Below are positions 1 through 21,967 of a DNA stretch of 64,000 nt, piece by piece. The notes under the pieces were generated by a model. The model did no database searches. It saw only the letters and a list, made by a program, of their open reading frames with translations, and was not told the DNA's origin. The stretch is from Acanthaster planci (Eukaryota; Echinodermata; Asteroidea; Valvatida; Acanthasteridae), in NCBI RefSeq assembly GCF_001949145.1, contig NW_019091549.1, positions 451,880-515,879 of the forward strand. The letters are read 5' to 3'. Each line of letters begins with the position of its first letter. Positions within the stretch are counted from its first letter, which is position 1. A program made the position numbers and the translations under genes.

Positions 1-3000
1 ATGTGTTACACGGACGTTGTTACCGACGCCTGCTCTTGACGCCGTGCAGTTGACGTGTGGCACGACAGGAGCGCGTCGGTTGCTGTAAATGTCGAACTTG
101 ATTTCTCGCGGAAGTCGAATACAACAGTTTTGTTGTGTGTTGAGGTGTGTTCGATAGTTCTTTCCTTGATGTCTAATCATGAGCATTCGGTCACAGTACA
201 GTAGAACACAAGTGCTTGTAAACTAAAGAGCATTTCGGTATGCACGGCAATATCACGGTTTTTAGAATTCAGCGCCGTGCATTTGAATTCGGCCGGCACG
301 GCAGTGAAACGGCATCCAGACTGGGCTTAATGTGCGACAGACCCTTTGCTCGAATGACTTGGCTACGGATAGGATCCGCACCTATACATATTGAAAGCCA
401 CTGTAGCCATTCCTCGTAGCCATGTGCGTTGTGGCAAGCCGCAGCCATGATTTGGATTCCATGGTGCAGTGGCACCAGCCACCAGATCTGCTCTAGAATG
501 CTGTACTAGAAGAAAGAAAACCTCTGCTGTCGGCTCGACTGATGTTCACACCAGATTCTTAGGAGCACTGGATCAGAGATAACCCGCTGTTTCTTCACCG
601 AGATGTGATTATTCAGCCGAAGTGGACCACATGGATCATAAGGAGGAGGGAGTTTTGCAGGGCATAGGGTCGAGCAGGGAATTTAGCCGGATCTGCAATA
701 ACTCGCATCCTTTTTTGTCGTGCGTGTACTAATACCGGTTTAAGTAGGGTAGGGCTGACCTTAATTCCTGTCCGATTTATGCCATAAATACCTTTCAAGC
801 CTCCGAAAAAGAGGGAGGAATCGGCTAATGCCAATTTTTAATTCATTCGAGATTAGTGTCCAGGAAGAGGAACGAATGAATGTTGCAAACTCTTGATCTA
901 GCGTGTCGATATTTTGTCCACCCCCCCTTTTTTAGAGTTAAAATTCACAATACCGGTATGAGTTTTCCAATCGGAGTATTTCTGTTGAACACCCAGTCAA
1001 CTAAACATTACAGGAAGTTTCACTCTTAAACTAAGTGGCCAGCAGTTCACTCAAAAGGGTCGATGGTCTCTGGGTAATGTAACGATGGTGTATCTTTAAA
1101 CGATAATGATTTCTTTTTACTTTTCAAATGAGAATTTTATTGCATTTGAACTGAAAACAGTATGTACATCAACAAAACTATATACAAAAATATAGTTTTT
1201 CTTCTTTTTTACAAATAAAAGGAGTTTAAACATAAATAGTTATGGCAATAAATTTAATAATCGTAAATGTTTACACAGAAAGAAACGCACGTTTCAGATT
1301 CTTCACAAAGACGAATAATAAAAGTCAGGGGATATTGAATGAACGACAAAAAAGAGCGGACCGACAAACAGACGAAAGATAAAAGGATAGTATAGATACA
1401 TTTGCGTAGAGTTAAGTCAGGGAAAATAAATATGTGCTTGGGTCTGCACTGGGGAAAGATCTTTTAGAATGGCTCATAATCGTGTTTGGATTTACCGAGA
1501 AGAGGGCGACCTCTAACCGCCCGTGTTTCCCTGCTCCCTGGGGTGGTTGTAAGGCACTGACCAGGCTAAATTTGACATTGATTTTTTGAAAAGTTCTTTG
1601 AATTTTGAAGACGCTCGCTGGAGCAGACAAAAAATCCCAGTTGCATCCCGGACTAACGCACCTTAAATTAACCTTTTAAAACACTTTCATTGACCAAATA
1701 AAATAACGAAGTATAGTTTCTGCGAGTTTGATTTATCGACACGGATTTCAACCTTAAAGCAATGAGAAGACCGGTAGCCGTTGTAGTGGTCAGTAGACGT
1801 CAGTTCAACTCGGCGTGTTTTTGGAGACCGACTCTAGATAAATATGACTCTGTCAATGCAAACTCCCATTGAATGTGTAATATGCCACATACAAAGCAGG
1901 TGTCAATGACTGGTCATTGGCCGCGGATTGTGTCAGAGTATGGAGCTCTCACTTCGATAAATCGGCATTCTGAAAAGCAGAGCCGTCAGTGCTAAATGAA
2001 GCTGAACTCTCTGGGATCTCTTGGCCCAATGTGCGTAGCCCAACGTACTAGTGGTATGAGGTTACGGATGACCGGCCCACTTTTTTTTTCTTGTCCGACA
2101 CAACTGTCTGGAGATACACCATGTACTTTCCTATGGGAAAATGGTTTTATTGCCAGTCTTGAGAGGAGACTAGTCTTTACGCCTCACTGTCTCCTGTAAA
2201 TGTCAGGCTTTACTTCCCTTTGAAGAAAAAAATCCACCAGAGCCATTATTATCGCCTTTATTCAAGTCGAGTTTCCCCAGCATGCTGTGAAAGATAACAA
2301 TAATACAAAGTTTCGAAGCAGTTACACCGTTCACGTTCTTTTTATTTGCAACACGTAGCTCGAAACTACCTCCAGTGCATGGTTTAATGCGTGTGATATA
2401 TCACAATTATACTTGCAAGTTTGTTTGAAGAATGATGATGAGTATAATATTCATCTTTTGACATCAAGTTTTATAGACTGTACGCATGGCCCGGTTGTAA
2501 GATGCGCTTTCGTGCATTAGCCTACCTGCCTTCCCTCGTCGTGCACATTCTTGCCCGTGCTATTTTAAAGGCGCCCTCTGTCGAATGCCTTGCGTCATTT
2601 CTGTTGTTCGCACATTCCTTTGGCGCTCATTCGTTTTCAAACTCGGTGCCAGACCACTGCGAAACGTGAACTGTTGCGCGAATACTACTTATGAGGCGTG
2701 GATAGAGATGGGTGGGCATTGGACACAGATTACACAGTAAATCTGACCATTTCCCACGTTAGACGGGAAGAAATGTTAATGTTAGGCTGCGTATTTTCCC
2801 CCACTGCTGTTGTAATGTGTGCACGGGAAGTGCTTGTGCATTGCATTACATTTTCCGCTGTGATGAGTAAATTTGTCAGGGGTGGGGATTTTGCCGGAAT
2901 CTTGCGCCAAATTCCGGCCAGATCTGGTCATCCCGAGACCTGTTTATGGATTTTCTTTCTCCAGAGGATGGCCTTAAATCACTGTCGCGGAGGTTGTATA

Positions 3001-4499
3001 GAGTGGGTGCAAAAGACAGGGCTATGTGTTGTGGAGACGCGTTGTGAAGGACCTTCAAGTGTCTGTAACTCAATTCACCCCAAGTCTTGCACATTATGGC
3101 CGATTATGGGGGCATTTTTGCGCAGGTGCAATGCCTTTGATCCCACTTCTCCATTTTGTCACAACGCTTGATAGCAAAGGGACGAGCCCAAATTTCCTAA
3201 CGATACGATCGATTATTCTCCGTTGCCCTATTTTCGAATTTGCAAAGCAAAATGGCTCGGTCCAACGAGCTTTTTCACACTGAAGAGAGATTCTTAGGGG
3301 CTGCGACCATGACCGCGTGTAAATAACGCACCATCTATTCAAATGTCTTATGACTAAGTTTTCAAATCACAGGGAGCTCTGGGTCATTCGGTGGACTCCT
3401 TTTCTTCTTTCCATTTAAAGTTCCAAGACTTTAGCTTGGAACGATGATGGAGGCGTGGCTAGTTGCATGTATAGAGGGAGCAGCCTGTTTGGGAGTCTTC
3501 AAGCCCAACAGGGGAAAACTGAGTTTCAAATTCGGCTCAATTCATTTATATGCATATGAATTTTGCAAAAACCAAGAGTATTTTTCAATGGCAGAGTGCA
3601 GGTGATTGGTAGACACAAGTTTGGACAGCGCCATTTGATGCATGACAGTCTTTACAGCTCACAACTGAAATCCCTTTCAACGCTCTTTGAGCTATAAACT
3701 TTTATTATCGTTATTATCCCCACAAGTTTCACACAGAAATGTACACATAACAATAAAATTTCAATCTAAACAATCGTTTCCATTACATTTCGATCGAACA
3801 GGTCAATCATATACATCTCATGTCTCGATTCTTCCGTGTGCATTCCTCTCTCTTTTTGTACAAAACGAAAGTATGATACATTTATATACCACAGTTCTGA
3901 GGAAAAAAACCCTCAGCAGCTACGAAGCTATTCAGCAAAGTGACAACTTGAAATTGTTCTTGGTTCGTGTTTCTAATGGGGAAATTGAAGTCCAGTCACA
4001 CGGCAGAGCCTCGTCAGAGGCCGTCGTTCCAGTGTTGTATAAACGGGAATGGGGAAAAACGGGATTTTATTCCTATAAACGTTAGTTTGTTTTGGATAGT
4101 GCAGTGAGTGCATGCCTTGTAGGCTGTTTGAGATCTTTGGCAAGGTATATCGAACCATTACTTCATTTTTTTTCTCTGTCCTGCCTAGATTTCATCTCTG
4201 GCAGTTGATTCATTTCAGCGCTCACTTCTGTTATTCCTTTCTCTACACTCTTTTGTTAGCGCTCGGTCTAATACATTTTAGCCCGATGCAATGGCTATAC
4301 AGGCGCTTGACAAACAACCTGCAAATTGATTTCCAATCGAAATCTCCCCCACAGGGAACGGAACAGCAAGTTATTGGGTTAAAGCCGCCGGTAAAGACAG
4401 AATGACTTGGGTGTCCATTATTCTGTGGTGTCGGCAAATGCGATCGAGGCGCCCGTTAATCGGGTTACTTTGTCCATCATTTCGTGCCAAAATTCGTTT
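1..4499. other. Downstream flank of barhl, no gene recognised
   Basis: AT-rich with short chance frames only. The longest (2698-3171, plus) has no recognisable motif and overlaps other frames on both strands. The block 1130-1330 is particularly A/T-rich. I see no RNA gene or mobile element with clear ends. Confidence 0.6.
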
Positions 4500-5921
4500 T
4501 CTTTTATTGTCACTTCATTATGGCAAGAATAATTAAATATCTAAACATATAACAGCCTATAATAATTATCTCATAAAATTCAATCAGTGTAGTGGAACTT
4601 TTTAAAAACTTTCCCCCAGTACTGTCAAGCACCGAATAATTCTTAAGCTCATTATATTGTTTTGGCTCGCTCGAAATTTCGGCAATTTTTTTTCTTTTTT
4701 TGCGTAGGAAGTTTTTCTTTTTAAACCAGCGCCAATTTGAATTACTTCGAGTTTCGTAAAAGGGAACTGAACTACTTCATAACTTGATCAGTCGCTGATA
4801 GTCGTTTCATATTCGTTGCGGCTGGACGAAACATGCCGGCAGCACTTTGTTATACAACGACAAAAATGATTGAACCAAAAATGAATAGACTATGTTTGTT
4901 CCCGCTGGGTCTCGATTGGGACCAAAAAAAACCTGGCATACTAATATCATATCCAATTACCTTATTATTCCAACTCTCTAAAAATATAGCCGGCATAATA
5001 TGCGTTATCTTGGGGGTATTATGGCAAGTAATATTAATGAATGACTAACTCCAGCCAGCTTGTATTTCGAGTGATTGAATTTCAACTGAAGTAATGCAAC
5101 CGCAAGCGATTTCGCTCGCATTTTTTTTCTGTTTTGGTCGCAACAAAACACAGAGACTCCCCTGGATTTTGACAATAATTGTTTCTCGCTGAATTTCTAC
5201 AATGATTGTACTTTGCTCTGAAAAAATAATAGCCTCTCTCAAGTTAAATCAAAGGGTTCCTACATGGAACCTTCCTACATTTTCTTATATGAATTTTCCA
5301 CCCAAAGAAGTTTGAAAAGTTTTTTGGGGTCGATGATTTAATGCTAAATTCGTGACGTTTTGACCTAACAGTGTAGAAAGCCCGGCTCGGAAATGTCGAA
5401 GTCTCAGTGTGGGATATGATTTACACGATTTACCAAATGAAAAGTCCTTTAAAATAGAGCACACAAGCTCCCGTGCAGTAAAAAAAACCAAACAAACAAA
5501 AACAAAAAACAACATATGTAATTTACAAAAATGCAGTTTGATTGAAGGCCGATAACCAAATTTTATCATGATTCCGTGTCTTGAGCGATAGGGCGGTCTG
5601 TAAGCAACTGAATCGGTGTACAAATGAGTTGTCTTCCCTCGAAGAGGAATTAACTTTCTTTTACTTTGGTCAATTAATGATGGAGCATGTTGACGGCTAA
5701 TGTCGCTGTTGATTTGAGAGCCTTTAGTACGGTTCTACAGCACCAAATGGGCTGTGGATAATACGCCTTGGGAGAGCCGTCCACTCCACTCAGCTGCCCT
5801 GGTCTAGAGTCGGTGTAGCCCAGGTTGCCACCGGCGGGTAGAGTTTCGAACCTCACACCAATGCCGCGTTGGGCGCGGTTACTTTCGTGGGGATGAGTCG
5901 GGGTTCCATCCTCTCCCGTCC
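4500..5921 (-). other. barhl: Probable barhl 3' UTR and polyadenylation region
   Basis: Downstream of the stop codon the sequence is non-coding and AT-rich. On the minus strand a variant ATTAAA signal lies at 5342-5337 and a canonical AATAAA at 4508-4503; another AATAAA is at 4071-4066. The sequence does not decide which is used. An A-rich stretch (5478-5515) lies within the region. Confidence 0.3.
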
Positions 5922-15170
<9,249 letters not shown>

Positions 15171-15399
15171 GGCCGTCTGCGCTCTCATTTGCGGGGAACC
15201 CAACCACAAACTGAGAACTAAAACGTCGAGACTCCCTGTTATAGGCTTGTAATCCGCAGAGAAACGATTAACTCGCGCCTGACTTGCTCTCCACTTCACC
15301 GCCTGACGAGTAGTTATTACCGCACTCGACTGCCCATTTAAATGCAGGATTCACTTTTAGCGCTCCATGCAGCTTGCTGGTAGATGTCACACACACAAC
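15171..15399 (-). other. barhl: Probable 5' UTR portion of barhl exon 1, with two short uORFs
   Basis: This lies between the candidate acceptor and the chosen start. It contains two minimal upstream ORFs on the minus strand: Met-Glu-Arg-stop at 15368-15357 and Met-Gly-Ser-Arg-Val-Arg-stop at 15337-15317. Both end well before the main ATG at 15170. If transcribed, they could lower translation of the main frame. Confidence 0.4.
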
Positions 15400-15615
15400 C
15401 TGCAATAAAACACAAACAATTTAAAGTGATTTGTCAATAAAAATGAACAGCTGGCAGCGAAAAAGATGCATACTCTGTCTCAGCCTGATATAAGCGGTTT
15501 ACAAAGGGACTGGTAGGCTTCCGGCTGTAGTCTCTTTAACATTTACGATTTCGTCAACTTAAGCTGGTGGTCTTTATTTTTACTGAAAAGATTAGAAACC
15601 ATACTTAAAACTTAC
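15400..15615 (-). other. barhl: Candidate 5' UTR intron of barhl
   Basis: Read on the minus strand, position 15615 begins a strong donor (TTGC|GTAAGT) and position 15400 ends a strong acceptor with a T-rich tract (GTTTTATTGCAG). The intron would be 216 bp. Splicing would join upstream sequence ending at 15616 to an exon starting at 15399 that runs into the coding exon. The 102-codon frame upstream (from 15920) would meet a stop four codons after the junction, so the upstream exon looks untranslated. Confidence 0.35.
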
Positions 15616-15616
15616 G

Positions 15617-18600
15617 CAATGCCAAATTCAGACTTAAGAATTACGTAAGATGCGATGCACCGTTGGAGGGGCCCACCTTGAAGTGAGGGCGCGAGTCGGA
15701 ACACAGTCCGTGAAATAATAACGGCTGAACAATAACAGCAACAGTTTTTAACTGTGCGACCCAATCGTTCTTGTACCTCAAGTGTCCAATCGTTTACGCC
15801 CTCAAGTCCCGAACAAAACTGAGCACTCGTGGTGAAAAGGGACAGCTTAAATGCTCCACCGCAGCCCGGGAACCAATCTTGAGAACGAACGAGGGGGCCC
15901 GGACCGCGCCGAGGTAACACGCGTGACCCAAACCGGCCGTCTAGCGCTTCACAGTCGCGGCAAGACTGTCACGGACTATCGACTGACAAGCCAAGCACAC
16001 GTAAGCTGTTTAGCATAACACAAGAGCCGTGGGGCTGTTCGTTGCTGAGTTAGCGGCAGCTCAGCCAACCACTAGCAAGCCGGCTTGTTATTTCTCTTCT
16101 TCTCATAGCTGGCGCTCGCGCACTGCATGCAGCTACATCACAGAACGCGTTGTCAAACCTGTTAATCGTTCCGTGCTGCTGAGTGTGCCGCTGTTTGCGC
16201 GTCGATCGCGGCAGTCACGGTCGCCCCTGTATCAATGTTTAATGAAGTCCGTGGAGTCCGAGATGGGCGTGTGGGGTGGACAGGCCTTTTGTTTCGGTCA
16301 CGATTAGGTCATAAAGGTTGCGAGAGGAGGCCCCTCTGTGCGGATCGAGGGTCAGGAAGCGTCAATTGAATACCCAGTCCAATCGCGCGGCCCTGACACC
16401 CTTGGACGTCAAAAACCGTGAGACGGGTTGTTGACGAAACAATTACCCCGGACGAGTTTCGGCATCGTGGCAATATTCAAGAGTCGGTACATGCTGTGCG
16501 GCACGCCACTTGAACGATCGGCACCCCGGAATTAAAAAAGAAAGCTTGATGCCCATTTACTAATAAAATTAGAGACACTTATTGTGAGTGGGCGCTGCCG
16601 GCGTGCAGCATGGTAGGGGAGAGATCGCAGCACAACCAGGTCAGGACATTGTGATCGATCCACGGTAGGCCCACCCTTCCCTAACTTGGTGTGAAGGTTC
16701 TCTGCCGAGTTAAAAGAACAAATCTCAAACGAACAATACAGGCCACTCTCATTTTGATTACAATTTGTATAGGGGGGCCAAAATTTGCCGAAAAATCACC
16801 TACTGGTCGTTTTTCGATTTGGCCTCCAATTTGTTCAAAGTGGATTGTCTCATTAATTTAAAGAGGGTCATATTTTCATTTATTGCTTCTTGGTTACTAT
16901 ATTATTATCTATATTATTTTAACATGTTATGACTCATTCTTTCACCTTCTTGCTGACCAACAGCCATTAGTTTAGCAGCCACTTATAGGAAAAAACAACA
17001 CTAGTGACGTAAAAAGAGCAAACCCTATATAAGAAAGGGGGCTTTCGTCTTACAAACGCCCATTTCTTGATCACGCCCTCCATTTTGTCCCCGGTTTTAC
17101 CTGCTTTGAGCGCAAATAGCTCACCTCCGTTATTGTTTTCGTTGTGACCCGGCACTTTTCAAGCCAACACTTCCGAGGACCTCGTTTGTCACCAGCGCCA
17201 AGCAAGCCAAGCTGTGCCTGCGGCCGTGGTTTTCGCGACTGCCGCACGACCCGATAACCGGGTCGCTTTAGATCATTGCGGCAGACTTACACTGGAGGCG
17301 CGCGCTGAGTCAAAAATGTTGACGCTACTTTGACTGCAGTGTCTTTCGCATGCAAAACCACCACCCAAGGCACATCATTTGTCCCTCTCGACAGTAATTA
17401 GAAAACCGAAAAGTTGACAGGTGTGCAGCAGCCTGGAAATTGGCGGGGAAGTTCTGGGCGCATGCGCGGTGTACCAGCACGACACTTCCAACCCGATTGG
17501 GGGATTGCTAGTGATGCGCGCGTGATTGACAGTTCATTGCCATATCCACCGTCAAGGAGGCGGTGCATATTAGAGCGCCAAGAAATAAACACGGGCCTTT
17601 TCAATTGCTACTTATATGCTCACCTAGCGGAACCGATTACACCGACCGCGAGATGATCTTATTTTTAGATCAATCATTCCCCTCTTTTTAGCGGGAGAAA
17701 TTATTAGCATTCGTTTGTCCTTCGTGTCTAAAATAATTACCGAAGGCGACATATTAATTGTGTTAGGTGATTATATGAGCTGATATCTTTCCCTTATAAT
17801 AATATTACATCCTCTCACCGTTGGATGTGCTACTAACAGAAATATAATTGGATTCCGTAAGATTGTTCACTTTTTCTATGGTCGACGTAATTGTTTTGCT
17901 CATTTGTTTTAAATTTCATTTATTGATTTATCTTTTTTAAGGAATCCGTGAGGGTAAATTTACGGGAACCTCAGCAGTGTGCACGAGGGTGCAGGGTGCT
18001 AATTTGTGTGCAAAATGACTGACTCTATACGGTAAGTCTGTGTTCAGACCATTTTTTAAAAAATAAATTCTCACCTGTTACAATATGAAAACCGCCATAT
18101 CAAGGTTTCCATACGTGACTATCGTGATATCAAGTGTTTTTCTGCATTCAACGAATTCTTTAAACACACACGCCTTGAAGACTTGATAGCGGTACACTAT
18201 ACACTGGTGCTTAGAGCTTAAACACATTTCTAAATATACTTTTTATACCCATTTTTTCTAAAAACAATTTTCATGTAGGACATGACATTTACACTGAAAT
18301 TCTTTTAGGAATGGGTTTAGATACTAAGCGAATTTCATAAAGCTAAAGGTGTGCCATGGAAAAACGTTCAACGTTTAAACACTTTCTTAAACACATTTCA
18401 ATAAATATGTTGTGGTTAAACATTTTTTTAAGTTGACACAAAAGTGTTTAAACGGTGTTTTTAGAGCAAATTAGGCCTACAGTAAAGTGGTAAATTTTGC
18501 TTACATAAAAGAGTTATAAATCTACAAGGTACGCAACTTTATGCGTACAATCAACCTGTGTGAATTTCATTCAAAATGCTCCAGTTCTGTGCAAACATAC

Positions 18601-18980
18601 CTGATGTTTTCACCATCAGGCAGAAAAGGAAAATTCTGTAAATGATAAATTGCCATTTTTTTCACGCTATCGATAGCTGTATGTAAACCCTTAAAAGTAA
18701 CATGGACATGTGCATGTTAAAAGCAAGTGTGCGGAAACCGGTGTTAGTGCCATTGCTTGGGGCTCGCGCGAAATCTTGTAAAAAATGACGTGTTTTACTT
18801 AACTTGAAACCTTTTAGTTATCTAGCGAAACACCTGCGCCTGGCTATAGGACACGTAATGATCGCGTGACACCACGGAGATCATTCAAGCCCGCGAGCCC
18901 GCTCTAAATGTCACACCTTGCCCAGTTGTCTTTCGATCGGGGAAAAGAACGAACTGCTACAACTAGCCCGTACTGTGCCA
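15617..18980. other. Proximal upstream region of barhl, no coding exon seen
   Basis: The part to about 16500 is richer in GC and CpG than its surroundings and presumably contains the promoter and first untranslated exon, but no core promoter can be fixed by eye. A TATATAAG string at 17026-17033 has no recognisable exon beside it. From 17700 to 18700 the DNA is AT-rich, with repeated TTTAAACAC-like motifs at 18160-18450. Confidence 0.5.
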
Positions 18981-18984
18981 CCAC

Positions 18985-19072
18985 CAAGAGGGTGGGTATG
19001 AAACCAGCAACTTCACATGTCTGGAGTTGTTAGACCGAGTGTTAGTCGCTTCACCCCTGTAGCGCCGTAGCT
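18985..19072 (-). mobile_element. tRNA-derived SINE-like sequence
   Basis: Read on the minus strand, the sequence starts GGCGCTACAGGGGTGAAGCG, has a D-arm-like GACTAACACTCGGTC, and reaches a B-box-like GGTTTCATACC (19005-18995). The spacing fits a RNA polymerase III internal promoter. The B box is diverged from GGTTCGANTCC, so an active tRNA gene is unlikely. The 3' body and any tail were not delimited. Confidence 0.4.
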
Positions 19073-19089
19073 GACGTTGCGTTAGTGTT

Positions 19090-21733
19090 ACTGACTCGGG
19101 TGAATACAGAAAAACCTATAACACATCGATGCATGCCCGACCGGACGCTGGGGTGGCGCATAACGCTTGCCAGCCCCGGTCTCGGCCACTGGACGATAGC
19201 ATCGAGCATCTAAAGAAGAGTCCAGGGGTTGTTGTCTATCGCCTTCGCACCTCCCCAGACGGCCTCACTGGTATTTCGGTCCCGGGGAAGGGGCCGCCGC
19301 TAACCCACGGTGGTGAAAGTCACGCCCGTTGCATCTGCGTCAGCCCGCTGCGCGGTGTGCCTTCGACACGCTGCCTCTTCGGTTTTCCTTGATGATCAAG
19401 AACATGAACAAAGACTAATACACAGTGACCTCTTGGTTCGAAAGATGGTGCGATTTCCGTCAGGTGTAAACATTTCGATGTCCATCTGCTGCCTACCGCT
19501 TATTTTGTGTTTAAACGGTCCTTCGATGTTTGCGTCAATACTATTAACAGCGCAGCACTCATTTTCTCTTTAAATTTACTCACATTAAAAAAAATCACAC
19601 TTGCTGTCACTTCTATCCGTTCGTTTTTACGGACACAACAATTTTTTTAAATGGGGGCCATTAAAATGATAGAATCCTCATTTTTTCCAACACCTTCTAC
19701 TAAATTTGTAAAAACACAAGACCACAAATATCTATTGTAGCTATAAATTTGAAGTATTACCGACCCTTTCAAAGTGTCAGAAGTCCACGCAGTTGGAAGC
19801 GAGCTGAACACAGGTATTGCGGTAACTTTCACACTAACCAAGAATTCGGAAGTTCGCTTCATACACGTGCATCTCTCCTCACAGATAAAATTCAGCCGGG
19901 ACCAATGTCATATAGCGCTGTTGAGTACCATCTGCTAATCCCTGAAAATGTATGCTTAGCAAAAACTGATTACCAACCCAAACTGTTACACTATCTATAT
20001 CTGTTGTGACTGGGTTCCGCAAATATTTGCTCAGCCCTCCCCCCCAAAAAAAAATCACTAAGCAATTTTTTTTGGCCAATAGATTTGTAAGCTTCGGCCC
20101 AGGTTTAGAGTTCTGTAGGGCTCCTCACACCAGTAACAGTGGAAGAAATAGTTATGGCTAAAGCGGTGTTAATACGATGATACGTGTCCATCTTATTTCC
20201 ACTGAGAGTGAAACTGGGGACAAGACTCGACTCAAGTGAAAGTCAGTCCAAAGTGTGAATGAAATGGAAAAGAGTCTATTCCTGGAGAACCTTGTGTGAA
20301 ATGTCGACTTGCTCATCTTGACCGAGTCAGTAAATCTCACTCGAATTCTTCCTCTCCCAATTTGAATCAGAGGAAGTGAATATCCACTCTTTGAACCATG
20401 GAGATATCTTGACAACCCGTACTGGATCCTGCCGGGGGTCTGCTGATCGTCGGAAGGTTAGGATTGGTGTGTTTCATGTCTGAACGTACTTGTAAATGCT
20501 GCTCACGAAAAGGACAACCGTGTCTTGATCACATCGGTAATCTGACTTCATGTTTGACTACTGTCGAGGGTTTTACATGGCGCGCTTACCAGATAAACCC
20601 ACTCGTCGCTTCGCCTCCAAGGTTTCCCCTCTCATAGTCGATTCATGAACGACTGGCCGTCTTCATTAAGCACCCCGAACATGAAACAACTCCCAGTTGC
20701 CATAATGTGGAGAGAGGAGAGAGGAATCCCAAACCACCTGCATGCATGCAAAGAGCCATCGCAACAGAATAACTCAGAACCCTATAATCACCGAGCGCCG
20801 AGATCACGGCGATACCGAGAACTAAATTGCAGTCGATGGCCGTCATGCAAATGGCGGGAACCGGGGAGAGCTATTCTAATGTCGTGCATTGCGATCGGGG
20901 AAGATAAGAGGCCACAGTGTTCCAGTGCAAAGGACGCGAAGGGACAGAGGAAGGAGAAGTGGAGAAATATAAGACAGGTTAGAAAAAAAAAAAAACCAGA
21001 GGAGAGCGCGTTAAGGAGGGGGGAGAGTGTGAGAGAGCATCATCGGTGATAAACGAAGAGCTGTAACTGATAAAGTGGCCGATAGCAGACCGTGATACGG
21101 CGCGATCGGCCCTGCGTGCCTGCCGCGGGTAAATGGCCCCCGCGAGGTCGTTCGGAGCCGTGATTTCGACTTGTGATTGCGATTTTGGATGGAATGAGAA
21201 GAGAAGAACAGACAAGAGAAAGAGACAGAGGGGGAAGATGACGCGCGGGGGATGCAAAAGGCCTCAAAGCGCGGGAAAAAACGCGGAGCGATGGTTTAGG
21301 GACAGTTGTCAAGCGTTTAATAATGCATGGCGAACATGCTTGACGCAATCGGGGAGAATCGAGATTAGGACTGCTTCCTCGCTCGCCTTTCGCGGGGAAA
21401 ACAAGCTTTAAAGCAAGGGGGCTGCACATTGGAATAGACCCAAATGAAATGCTATATACACATTTTTCAACGCCCCGTATAGCTGTTACCAATTTCAACC
21501 GCCCACTGTTTTGCCTGATATTGTTTATCCGTGTCCAGTACTATGATGTTAATCAGCTTTCAAGATTCTGTGGACCTCCTTACAGCCTAAACTTTACCCG
21601 CTTCTGACAAGTTTGGGTAATCGGTCGAATTTCATTATTGAATTGTCCATTTTGACGAGTTCATAACAAATTCAAAATATGACGTGACGCTTATGTATTT
21701 TTCACAAAACGGAAATACTACCACAATATAAAG
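19090..21733. other. Intergenic, with GC-rich and purine-rich blocks
   Basis: 19120-19400 is GC- and CpG-rich with an 87-codon open frame (19129-19392) that I do not recognise. 20930-21250 is strongly purine-rich on the plus strand (GAGA and AAGAGA runs). A segment at 20329-20346 shares GTAAAT(C/T)TCACTCGA(A/T)TT with 35569-35586, suggesting a dispersed repeat family. Confidence 0.45.
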
Positions 21734-21735
21734 TA

Positions 21736-21965
21736 CACTGTAAAAACTCGGGTGTTAAAATCAACACTTTTGGGTGTTATCAGATGACCACACCATAGGG
21801 TGTTACTTTAACACGGATGATGTTACTTTGCACACCTATAAGTGCACTAGAAGGTGTTACAAGTAACACTAAATAACACCAAAATTTTAACACTAGTGAA
21901 AAGTGTTAGTGTAATCTTCTGATAACACCGTGGGTGTTAGATTTAACACCCCAGTTTTTTCAGTG
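21736..21965. mobile_element. 230-bp foldback MITE flanked by TA
   Basis: The termini are inverted: CACTGTAAAAACTCGGGTGT at the left, and CACTGAAAAAACTGGGGTGT on the reverse complement of the right. TA dinucleotides flank both sides (21734-21735 and 21966-21967), fitting a TA target-site duplication. The inverted similarity continues well inward, and GTGTTA/TAACAC units recur throughout, so the whole element can fold back. It has no coding capacity. A TA-targeting family such as Tc1/mariner or ISL2EU is a reasonable guess; the superfamily is not proven. Confidence 0.85.
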
Positions 21966-21967
21966 TA

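Noticed and set aside
2698-3171. 157-codon plus-strand frame
   Set aside because: No recognisable domain, no splice or expression support, and overlapping frames on both strands.
17026-17033. TATATAAG as a TATA box
   Set aside because: On the plus strand it points away from barhl and no exon follows; the string is common in AT-rich DNA.
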